A DNA stretch of 43,610 nucleotides, from assembly GCA_031291115.1 (NCBI GenBank), contig JARLJQ010000014.1, positions 1 through 43,610 on the forward strand, in the 5' to 3' direction. Positions 34,285 to 41,758 of the stretch are shown piece after piece; the stretch's first letter is position 1; every line of letters begins with the position of its first letter. Under the pieces are notes generated by a model that saw only the letters and a program-made list of their open reading frames with translations, did no database searches and was not told where the DNA came from. This stretch comes from Legionella sp. GTDB lineage: Bacteria > Pseudomonadota > Gammaproteobacteria > Legionellales > Legionellaceae. A program made the translations under genes and the position numbers.

Positions 34285-34986
34285 TCATAGTTTAGGGCTA
34301 AGATTGGGTGGTGACAAAAGAGCATGGTAATAATTATCAAATTGCTTGATAAATTGTTTCGCCTGTTGGGGCGTATAGCTTAATTCCTTTGAAATAGAAG
34401 GACTACCTGCCTGTACTATCTTAGTGCATTGAGCGATTGAATCCCGAAGCTCTTCAACCTCATCACTCGATTCAGCTCGTTCGAGCAGGACACCAAAACC
34501 ACTCATAATGACATCAGTAATTTTATCGAGATGCTCTTTATTTGCTTTCGTAAAAATTTGTTCAGACCAGGAATCAAAGTAAAATACTTCTTTATCTTTA
34601 GCTGTGATGCGCAAAAAAACATGATCAAAGCAGTCATCAAAAGTAACCACCTCAATCTTGCTCCATAAATCACTATGATGAAATAAGTAATATAATCCCA
34701 AACCTACATGTTCTTGGCAATTTCCGGCCCGTGAAAATTTAGCATTAGCTCCTTCGGTTACATACGGCAGTATTTTTTCTTGAGCACAAACTCTGAGCTT
34801 AAAAAAATTGGCACGGTATCCTTTATCCGTCTTTTCATAAGTAGCTATGGTTCTCGTATGATCCACAGCATCACCTGACCAGAAGGAAGTCCGCTCAAGA
34901 TCCGTTTTTTTATTCGCCGAACCGAGTATAAGATCTACTTTAATTCGTGTTAAAAGCTGATTTAATTGTTTTACTAAGGGATGCAC
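34285..34986 (-). CDS. papain-fold-like protein with Cys-His-Asp pattern, candidate effector
   Basis: A 233-aa protein with no signal or membrane segment. SRAGNCQEHVGLGLYYL has a Cys (C90) at a helix start after Gly-Asn; FDHVFLRI has His (H122) at a strand start; VFYFDSWSEQIF has Asp (D138) followed by Ser-Trp. This GNC...DHVF...D-[PS]-W order is that of papain- or transglutaminase-like cysteine enzymes such as the YopT group and several plant- and amoeba-pathogen effectors. Function could be proteolysis or deamidation. The GTG start with GTGAG upstream is weakly supported; no in-frame ATG lies nearby. A C-terminal helical region (about 145-225) follows. It lies next to an IS110 remnant. Confidence 0.65.
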   Translation of the reverse strand: MHPLVKQLNQLLTRIKVDLILGSANKKTDLERTSFWSGDAVDHTRTIATYEKTDKGYRANFFKLRVCAQEKILPYVTEGANAKFSRAGNCQEHVGLGLYYLFHHSDLWSKIEVVTFDDCFDHVFLRITAKDKEVFYFDSWSEQIFTKANKEHLDKITDVIMSGFGVLLERAESSDEVEELRDSIAQCTKIVQAGSPSISKELSYTPQQAKQFIKQFDNYYHALLSPPNLSPKL

Positions 34987-35063
34987 TAGCTATAACTCAC
35001 AAACAACATACATGCCCATAGTATAGCTAATAATAGAAGGTTAAGTATTCGGTTCAAGAAAAC

Positions 35064-35083
35064 ACGTCATCCCGAGATGACGT
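35064..35083. repeat. short perfect hairpin, ACGTCATC-CCGA-GATGACGT
   Basis: An 8-bp perfect stem with a 4-nt loop directly beside the IS110 remnant. The GTCATCC core is shared with the hairpin at 6101 and with the palindromes at 12861 and 35375. Confidence 0.6.
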
Positions 35084-35094
35084 ACTTTCCAACA

Positions 35095-35355
35095 CTACGC
35101 TGGTGATTGGCGTAACTTTTTTAAATTCCCGTGACTCTGTTTGCTAGCGCGTCGCCTTTTTACCGAACCTTTTGATGGCTTGGGGATTATGTTTTATAGC
35201 AGTAAGAGTAGGCATATCATATAAAGGGCAGACCTAACAGAGGCTCTGCCACCCCAAATAGTTCGCTTCCCTTTTAAGGTACCACTATTGCAATTAAAAG
35301 GAGCTAATCCAGCTAAAGCTGCAATTTGTTTGGAAGATAGTGAACCTATTAATAA
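35095..35355 (-). pseudogene. IS110-family transposase C-terminal remnant, frameshifted
   Basis: On the minus strand, [16 protein letters not shown]...[23 protein letters not shown] is the transposase_20 (IS116/IS110/IS902) domain: the KQIAALxGxAPFxxxSG block and the GGRxxVRxALYM block are diagnostic. After ALYM the frame changes and continues as [22 protein letters not shown], then stops. The N-terminal DEDD domain and the rest are missing. It fills most of the 390-bp gap between two minus-strand genes. Confidence 0.85.
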
Positions 35356-35374
35356 GTAATAAGTTGTGGCACTA

Positions 35375-35405
35375 CGTCATCCAGAGCGCGAGCGAAGGAC
35401 CTCAG
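35375..35405. repeat. half copy of the CGTCATCCAGAG palindrome, forming the 3' end of a gene
   Basis: CGTCATCCAGAGCGCGAGCG and the following AAGGACCTCAG match the left arm of the palindrome at 12861 and the core at 34215. The minus-strand gene ending at 35377 reads through it, so its last residues (SEVLRSRSG) and its TGA stop come from the repeat. Confidence 0.7.
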
Positions 35406-36807
35406 AACAGCCTCTGCTATTACATTGCTTCAAAAATTCTTCGTTTGAGTTTTGAGAAATTTCATTTAAATTTATATCAGCTATAGCTTGTAACAATAGG
35501 TACTCGGGTGTGATTTCCTTAACCTTGGAAAAAAAATGACAGCATTTTTTTGTAGATGATTCTTTATCGCTTATCGTGTCCGTTGCCAATTGAATAATAT
35601 AGTGGAATTGGGTAGGGACATCGATTTTACTATTTATAATTTTACCAAACCTCAATCCGAAATTTGGAAATTCTTGTTTTAAATGTTTTTTGTTATTTGT
35701 TATTATTATAATTAATTCATCGTAAAGCGCGCATATCAATTCATTTTTAGACGGTTCGCCTCTCTCAGCTCCCGAGGGTTTCTTCCCATCGGATAAAGAT
35801 AGATTTTCTTTTGATGATGGTGATGGTGATTGTTCAGACAGATCTATAGTGGGAACATTCGGCATATCATTTTGATTGAATGGCTTAAGCTCATAAGATG
35901 GGCTCATTAATCTTTTTAATAAATGGTTAATCTCTTCACAAATCCCCGATAGTCGTTGCAATTCCATGTCATGCTCAGAAACCTCTTTTAATTTTAAGTG
36001 ATGCATTAACTCTTGCGCCTCTGTGAATAAATGCTTGAGTTCGTCCAATGCTTCATTATTTTCGCTAACAAAATGCGATCTTTTGGGCGTTAAATTATAA
36101 GCAGCCGCTAAGCGTTTGTGATGGGCTGGAGGTGTTTTAATGTTAATGATGCGAAATTGATGCGCTGCTTTCTGTAAGTAGTGTTCAAATGGTTGTAACA
36201 AAGGTACAACTACGACTTTATTGGTCTGTAATAAATCTTTAAGCCGCGTAAATAGTTCTTCAATAGCAGAGTGATTATTACTGGCAACATCTATATCTTC
36301 GGTAGATTTTAATTGGTTAAATAGGGATTGCGCCGCTCCTATTAACTGTTGGATTAATTTCAGTTGATTATGGGTTTTAAAATTATCTTGGTTGGAATCA
36401 TTATTCTCAATAGACTTGGATAAATCATGGTACTGTTGATAAAAACTATTAAATGATTTTTGAATAGGTACAAATATATTTTCTATTAAGCTCCGATACA
36501 TCAAAGCATGTTCTTCTTGGCAGTGTAGCTGGATAAGTTCTGAAGCGCTGGTTAATTTTTTTACACTGGTAACATCTGCTGAAGTAAACCAGTCTTTATA
36601 GTTTGTCGTAAGATAATAATTTACTCCATCGAACTGGGGCTCATTTCTAACCAAGCATTTTGCCAGTCTTAAAAAATCATCCTCATCTAAAGCGGTCTTG
36701 GCAATAGCTATTGAGTATTTTGATTTTTTTAAGTTGATCGTTAATCCCCAGAAAGAAAGTTCTTCAATCCATTGCTGTTTGGTACGATTTGTTGATGACA
36801 AAGGCAT
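35377..36807 (-). CDS. large helical protein of unknown function with a repeat-derived C-terminus
   Basis: A 476-aa protein, nearly all helical by pattern, Lys/Glu/Gln/Leu-rich, with several coiled-coil-like segments (FKTHNQLKLIQQLIGAAQSLFNQLKS; EALDELKHLFTEAQELMHHLK). No signal, membrane span or catalytic motif was seen. A Ser/Pro-rich linker (SEQSPSPSSKENLSLSDGKK) lies around residues 325-345. GGGAGGATT before the ATG is a strong ribosome site. The last ten residues are encoded by a dispersed palindromic repeat, so the original C-terminus may be truncated. An effector role is possible but unproven. Confidence 0.62.
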   Translation of the reverse strand: MPLSSTNRTKQQWIEELSFWGLTINLKKSKYSIAIAKTALDEDDFLRLAKCLVRNEPQFDGVNYYLTTNYKDWFTSADVTSVKKLTSASELIQLHCQEEHALMYRSLIENIFVPIQKSFNSFYQQYHDLSKSIENNDSNQDNFKTHNQLKLIQQLIGAAQSLFNQLKSTEDIDVASNNHSAIEELFTRLKDLLQTNKVVVVPLLQPFEHYLQKAAHQFRIINIKTPPAHHKRLAAAYNLTPKRSHFVSENNEALDELKHLFTEAQELMHHLKLKEVSEHDMELQRLSGICEEINHLLKRLMSPSYELKPFNQNDMPNVPTIDLSEQSPSPSSKENLSLSDGKKPSGAERGEPSKNELICALYDELIIIITNNKKHLKQEFPNFGLRFGKIINSKIDVPTQFHYIIQLATDTISDKESSTKKCCHFFSKVKEITPEYLLLQAIADINLNEISQNSNEEFLKQCNSRGCSEVLRSRSG

Positions 36808-36892
36808 TCTCGCAATCCTCCCTGTAAGTTACATACAGTATATGATGTGTTCGAATATTTTGCGTAGTGATTCAAAGTAAAACAATTGGTTG

Positions 36893-37000
36893 GCGGGGCG
36901 CGTTAGCACTGAAAATGCTCTGGTCGCTATTATTATGAGTTGGGGAAATAATAGCCCGTAAGAGGCGTAGCGGATTACGGGTTTTGAGCTAACGTGCCGC
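36893..37000. repeat. nested inverted repeat of about 108 bp (CCCGTAA-TTACGGG core)
   Basis: The outer arms GCGGGGCGCGTTAGC (36893-36907) and GCTAACGTGCCGC (36988-37000) are imperfect reverse complements, and the inner CCCGTAA (36955-36961) pairs with TTACGGG (36975-36981). It occupies half of the gap between two minus-strand genes and resembles a decayed MITE or paired REP element, distinct from the other families here. Confidence 0.6.
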
Positions 37001-37050
37001 ATCGGCAGAACAATTCGATAGGCTTAATGGTTTAATAATCCGTCTATACC

Positions 37051-39096
37051 CTAGTTTCTTGGCTGTTCGGTAACACTGCCAAGCATTGCTTCTTTATCCA
37101 TGCTTGCCGCAAAGAGGCTTTGCTTATTTCTGCCAACCCCTATTGGGGGCGGGTTAGGATGTTTCATTTTTGCTTTCTTAGCTGCTTTACTTGGTTTGGC
37201 TTGCTCTCCATTATTGTCTAATACCTCCTGAGCTTCAGAAGAGGCATTAAATAGTGTTGCGGAAGCTGTCGGCGTAATGCGATCACTTGGGCGAAAAAAA
37301 GATGACGAATCTTCTCTAACCCGTTTTTTATGATGTAATTCTGGGGGCACCACTGGCAATTGAAGCTTGTTCGATGAATTAGTTGCATGTGTTATCTCTT
37401 GAGATACCGCGCTTGCCGCGGAAGAGGCTGCTGCAGCCAGAGGTAAAGCCGCTTGAGCAGAGAAAATCATTTGGGGGCGAGATGCATCTCCATACAAATG
37501 CTTCGCAGCAGCTGTTTCGGGTGAATCATATAAGGCGTCTAAGAACGCAGCGGGATTCATTCGCTGTGCTGATGCAGCTCCATATAAAACACTTCCCATT
37601 ACAGTTTCGGGTGAAGCGAGGTATGCCGCAGAAAGATCAGCGCTCCTTATTTGCTGGGATACTGCGCCCCTATAAAAACCATTTGCAGCTGCCATGTGAG
37701 GTAACGGTACGTTGCCATAGGATAAATCATGGCAACTTAGTTGCTGCGATGATGCATTCCCATACAAACCGCTAGCTGCTGCCATATGAGGTAACAGTAC
37801 GTTGCCATAGGATAAACTACCACTACTTAGTTGCTGCGATGCTGCATTCCCATACAAACCGCTAGCTGCTGCCATGTGAGGTAACAGTACGTTGCCATAG
37901 GATAAACCACCGCTACTTAGTTGCTGCGATGATGCACTCCCATAAAAACCGCTAGCTGCTGCCATGTGAGGTAACAGTACGTTGCCATAGGATAAACCAC
38001 TGCTACTTAGTTGCTGCGATGCTGCACTTCCATAAAAACCACTAGCTGCTGCCATGTGAGGTAACAGTGCGTTGCTATAGGATAAACCACCGCTACTTAG
38101 TTGCTGCGATGCAGCACTCCCATAAAAACCGCTAGCTGCTGCCATTTGAGATAAAGCGGTACTTGCATAAGAAGAACCAGCACCCCTAATTTGGTGGGGG
38201 AATGCGCCTCCACAGATGCCGCTTGTGGCTGTCATTAGGGGTAGAGGTAAAGGACTCCCATATGCAAAATCTGCATGACTTATTGGTTGGGTGTTCTTTC
38301 CATCCGTTGTTACGGGTGAAGCCAGGCACGCGTCTGCAAAATCAGCGCTACTCATTTGAGAAATACCCGTACCACTACTAGCTGCTGCTTCACTTTCTAA
38401 AGGTTCAAAAGGATTGCTTAATAATAAGTCATTCTGGCCTTCGCTGTGTTCTAATGTGGCCTGGGGAGGGGTATGCATTGCGTTATTATGGGTGTTCAAA
38501 CTGGTTAATTGAGCCTTATCCTTAGCGGTGAAAAAAGTGCCTAAATCATTCATGGAATAGTTAGCCAAAAATTCTTTACGTAACAAATAATCTTTTTTAC
38601 TAACATAAAGATTATAATTTAGAATCATTAGTGCTTGAACCTCTAATTTATTTATTTCAGTTAACGTGACACCCGCACAATTGGCATGCACCACATTATT
38701 AAAGTGATTATCATCAGTATATTTAATGGCTAAAAGCAAAAGTGATGTAAGCACTCTATGCGTATTTAAAGGATGTAAGTAATCTGAATTATTTGCAAAA
38801 AAACGATCCACATAAATACATAAATATATTAAATGATGTTCTTTTAATCGTAAATAAATAAGATGTCGCTTTAGATACTCTTCCAATGAAATCGCAGACA
38901 CACACACCGTATAAAATTGGGTTAGCGGCGGAGTGGGCAACTGCGCATTTTGGGTCATTACCGCATTTAAATAATTAACAGTTGTTTTTATGAGATTTGA
39001 TTCTTCCGCAGTTAGAGGGCGCTCGACTCTCTGCTGAAGTTGCCGTTTTGGTAGTGGTTGCGATTTTGACAGTGGTTGCGATTTCTTTGGCGGCAT
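37051..39096 (-). CDS. cyclin-box protein (PHO80/U-type cyclin-like) with tandem-repeat C-terminal half
   Basis: A 681-aa protein. Residues about 58-170 match the cyclin box of PHO80-type cyclins block by block: FYTVCVSAISLEEYLKRHLIYL, YLCIYVDRFF, PLNTHRVLTSLLLLAIKYTDDNHFNNVVHANCAGVTLTEINKLEVQALMILNYNLYV. The Lys and Glu that contact the kinase in eukaryotic cyclins correspond to K125 and E152. Residues about 300-500 contain six or more 30-aa repeats (core LLPHMAAASGFYGSAASQQL), with related shorter motifs on both sides (SADLSAAYLASPET). The tail is Lys-rich (KPSKAAKKAKMKHP), a possible nuclear-localisation-like patch. Cyclin boxes of this kind are eukaryotic, so host acquisition and action on a host CDK are the natural hypothesis. 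Upstream GTGAG supports the ATG. Confidence 0.8.
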   Translation of the reverse strand: MPPKKSQPLSKSQPLPKRQLQQRVERPLTAEESNLIKTTVNYLNAVMTQNAQLPTPPLTQFYTVCVSAISLEEYLKRHLIYLRLKEHHLIYLCIYVDRFFANNSDYLHPLNTHRVLTSLLLLAIKYTDDNHFNNVVHANCAGVTLTEINKLEVQALMILNYNLYVSKKDYLLRKEFLANYSMNDLGTFFTAKDKAQLTSLNTHNNAMHTPPQATLEHSEGQNDLLLSNPFEPLESEAAASSGTGISQMSSADFADACLASPVTTDGKNTQPISHADFAYGSPLPLPLMTATSGICGGAFPHQIRGAGSSYASTALSQMAAASGFYGSAASQQLSSGGLSYSNALLPHMAAASGFYGSAASQQLSSSGLSYGNVLLPHMAAASGFYGSASSQQLSSGGLSYGNVLLPHMAAASGLYGNAASQQLSSGSLSYGNVLLPHMAAASGLYGNASSQQLSCHDLSYGNVPLPHMAAANGFYRGAVSQQIRSADLSAAYLASPETVMGSVLYGAASAQRMNPAAFLDALYDSPETAAAKHLYGDASRPQMIFSAQAALPLAAAASSAASAVSQEITHATNSSNKLQLPVVPPELHHKKRVREDSSSFFRPSDRITPTASATLFNASSEAQEVLDNNGEQAKPSKAAKKAKMKHPNPPPIGVGRNKQSLFAASMDKEAMLGSVTEQPRN
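37655..38170. repeat. 90-bp tandem repeats inside the cyclin-like gene
   Basis: The motif GCCATGTGAGGTAACAGTAC, or a close variant, begins at 37691, 37781, 37871, 37961, 38051 and 38141, an exact 90-bp period. Units differ by only a few bases and keep the reading frame (30 codons each). Such near-identical in-frame units are expected to vary in number by slippage or recombination between strains. Confidence 0.92.
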
Positions 39097-39366
39097 GCAA
39101 ATCTCACAAAAGATTTAAAAAATGAATTGTACTATTAAGGAGCAATTTTAGCAAGATTTTTACGATCCTTACGTGGTTCAGATAACGCTAATGGTGAAAC
39201 ATAGTTGGTGAGCAATTATTTGAATAGAAACTCCATGGAACAATGATCAAGCACCCCACTTCCGATAGAGCAGGATCAAGGCGAAGCCCCGACTATTCTC
39301 GGTGATGGAGACGTATTTAGTTCTAATTAATGAACATTTTTTAGCCTTGCTTCCATCCGTGAATTT

Positions 39367-40815
39367 CTAATTGACTATTCTTATCTCTATACTTTCTTTA
39401 TTATCATCTTTATCCACTACGTGGACTTCATGCATGTCACCATAAGGATTTAATGGCTGTTCCTCCTCTTTAATTTCCACAAGAGTATCCTCTCCATGCT
39501 TCAAATTTTCTACTGCCCTTAATGTAAAGAGCGCATATCTGTTTTGTACTTGCTCCTGTGAAAGAGGCTGTTGTACTCTTAATTGCGGTTTACTCACATG
39601 GTCTGCTGCTTCAATAGAAGTTCGCGCAGCGTCGCTAAGAGGAGTTGATGCCCGCCTTTCGCTTCGTTTCTTTAGAGTGCGCTGGTTTTCCTCAGCAAAT
39701 TCCGAGGCAAATAAGGACATATTAGGGCCTACATCAAGAAGCATTCTGCCTCTTACAAAACCATTTGCTTTATTAGAAGGGGACCGAATTACAGTACCTG
39801 GTTGATTAGGCGAAAGGTCGTTACCCAAGGTATTTGCTTGAGCTATTTGCAAATAAACACTGAACATAGAATTATTGTGCCAGAAACCTTCATTAGCTCG
39901 AATAGGATTTCCTCCTCTTTGAATAAGCACGTTTACAATTTTTGCTGCATCTTCTAAAGGGGTTACAATCGCCCTAAACTGTAACGATCTTTTTTCTTTC
40001 CTTTCCATTAATTGAGTTTCAAGGGCATTATTCTTAGCCGAAGAATGGAGCCAGGGCCATGGTTTTTTAAGGGAATTGGATATTGAAGAAATATTATTAT
40101 CTAGATATAAATCATATAACTTCAGTTTCTCCAAAGCATTTATAATTTCGGATATCTTTCCCCCAGTAATCAATGCATTAGCGATTTTAATGGCAGTAGC
40201 TTTGCCCTCTGCACTATTATATTGTGCATATCTATTAGGCGACACATATTGCTGAATTAAACTAACTGCCATTCTCTTGTATAGATTTTTTAGGCTATCC
40301 TTCAAATCTTTTTTTTCCGTGATAGCTTGATCTATATGATCTCCCCGCATTACTTCAAGTTGACCCGAAGTCCACTCGCCAATAAACACCCCGATAGCTA
40401 GCAACAAACTTGTGGTTGCTGGATCCTCATAAAAAAATGCTCCTGCTATTGAAAATAGGGTAGGTATTCCAATTTTACACCCAAGAGCGCCATACCATAA
40501 CGTTTTATCTAATTGAGTAGCATTATATTTTTCCAGTTTTTCGCGCAAAATTTTAGGTATTGGACTAATGACACTTCCTTTATAAAGGCTTAATGAAGTT
40601 AACTGGTCAAATGGGTTTGGACTAGACCAGAAAGGAGCTACTGGTTGCGTGTCAAGGGGCTTCTCTCCTGCAGAAGGCACTTGGGGCAACGCAGATTCAT
40701 GCGGTTCTTCCGATATAACAAGAGAAGGGGAGACATTGGGCAAGTTTGCTTCAGATAGCACTTCTGGCATAGTAGGTGTGGGTGTAGATACAGTGTATTT
40801 TGTAGATGAAGGCAT
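39367..40815 (-). CDS. unknown protein with central membrane hairpin, candidate effector
   Basis: A 482-aa protein. Residues 1-75 are Ser/Thr/Pro/Glu-rich and likely disordered. A hydrophobic pair of segments lies at about 107-127 and 131-148 (LGCKIGIPTLFSIAGAFFY, TTSLLLAIGVFIGEW). Residues about 155-340 form a helical domain (KKDLKDSLKNLYKRMAVSLIQQY, IKIANALITGGKISEIINAL). The C-terminal 130 residues are charged, ending in an acidic stretch (VDKDDNKESIEIRIVN). No family was recognised. A membrane hairpin flanked by disordered polar ends suggests a protein placed in a membrane from the cytosolic side. It precedes the cyclin-like gene on the same strand after 270 bp with no visible feature. 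Confidence 0.62.
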   Translation of the reverse strand: MPSSTKYTVSTPTPTMPEVLSEANLPNVSPSLVISEEPHESALPQVPSAGEKPLDTQPVAPFWSSPNPFDQLTSLSLYKGSVISPIPKILREKLEKYNATQLDKTLWYGALGCKIGIPTLFSIAGAFFYEDPATTSLLLAIGVFIGEWTSGQLEVMRGDHIDQAITEKKDLKDSLKNLYKRMAVSLIQQYVSPNRYAQYNSAEGKATAIKIANALITGGKISEIINALEKLKLYDLYLDNNISSISNSLKKPWPWLHSSAKNNALETQLMERKEKRSLQFRAIVTPLEDAAKIVNVLIQRGGNPIRANEGFWHNNSMFSVYLQIAQANTLGNDLSPNQPGTVIRSPSNKANGFVRGRMLLDVGPNMSLFASEFAEENQRTLKKRSERRASTPLSDAARTSIEAADHVSKPQLRVQQPLSQEQVQNRYALFTLRAVENLKHGEDTLVEIKEEEQPLNPYGDMHEVHVVDKDDNKESIEIRIVN

Positions 40816-40944
40816 GCTTAATCTTCGGGGTGTAATATTTGAACACTATGATAAATTTATAATTCAAATTTTGCAAGTAATTACTCATTTACCATGCGTT
40901 CTGTGTTTACTATATTAATTGCTTGAATAACTGAATGGGTCCAT

Positions 40945-40992
40945 ATATAGGCTGGGCTGTAAAGCCAGAAATCAACTCATTGAATATCATCA
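40945..40992. repeat. palindromic repeat copy plus flank in a 343-bp gap
   Basis: AGGCTGGGCT-GTA-AAGCCAG at about 40949-40968 is followed by AAATCAACTCATTGAATATC, matching the copy at 27412-27450 almost base for base, so the repeat unit is longer than its hairpin. The rest of the gap (40993-41158) shows no gene. Confidence 0.7.
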
Positions 40993-41158
40993 CGAGTTTA
41001 CTAAGCTAAATATGAATACGGTTCCATTTCTATGTGCGGCAGAATAACTTGGTAAACCGTCATTATTCATTAGATTGAGACTCAACTGCAATTAGGTCAC
41101 TGTCTTTTTTAAGTTCCCGATCGGTAATATTTAGCGTTTATTTAAAAAAAAGCCTTAT

Positions 41159-41610
41159 TTATTCCCGAAAAGGAACATAGCAAAAAGAGAATAATGTATT
41201 TCGATTATCGCAAAATGAAAAATCAGCATTCATAATATCACCAGCTACTTTTTTTAATGCCATCCCCATCTGTGTCTCATATTGATTTGGAGAGACATAC
41301 CCTAAAAACGAATGAAGCCGTTTGCTATTATAAAACATCGAGATGTAGCTCAAAATATCTTGTTGTGCCTCATAACGAGTTTGGTAGTTTTTCCACTGCA
41401 CCAATTCTTGCTTGAGAGAGCCAAAACAGCTTTCAGCCACTGCGTTATCCCAACAATTTCCTTTGCGACTCATGCTTCCCGTGCAGCCTTCCTGTGTCCA
41501 AACATAGGTGATGTCTGACACGTACGCCCGATTAGGTGATTCAACTTTAAACTGACGATTCAGCTCATTGTTAAATAAAGGTTTTTTATGCTTACTGTTG
41601 GTAGTTGCCT
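41159..41610 (-). pseudogene. IS3-family transposase (OrfB) remnant with internal deletion
   Basis: The minus strand from about 41609 reads ATTNSKHKKPLFNNELNRQF, then VSDITYVWTQEG (first Asp of the DDE integrase core), and jumps directly to CTGSMSRKGNCWDNAVAESCFGSLKQE (the region of the catalytic Glu), HSFLGYVSPNQYE. About 60 residues with the second Asp are missing, so the enzyme is dead. The frame runs past the usual end (after GMALKKVA) into unrelated sequence to 41159. OrfA and the inverted repeats were not identified. Confidence 0.88.
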
Positions 41611-41657
41611 TATATTATCTTGCTGGGGTATATTTTCACTAGGATTAATTGTTTTGG

Positions 41658-41705
41658 ATAGATGTTAGCCCGGTTAGCGCAAGCGCTAACCGGGCTAACA
41701 TCTAT
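41658..41705. repeat. perfect 23-bp-stem hairpin
   Basis: Bases 41658-41680 are the exact reverse complement of 41683-41705, leaving a 2-nt AA loop; the core is TAGCCCGGTTAGCGC. There is no mismatch in 23 pairs. It lies 54 bp after the stop of the minus-strand subtilisin gene and beside the IS3 remnant, and may be a REP-type element also serving as terminator, although no T-run follows. Confidence 0.85.
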
Positions 41706-41758
41706 TACAAGGATAGCTCTCCTGAATTTCAAAACCATGAAGAACCCTCATTTTATTT

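Noticed and set aside
37655..38170. Possible CRISPR array in the 90-bp repeats
   Set aside because: Units are contiguous, in frame and lack unique spacers; they encode protein repeats.
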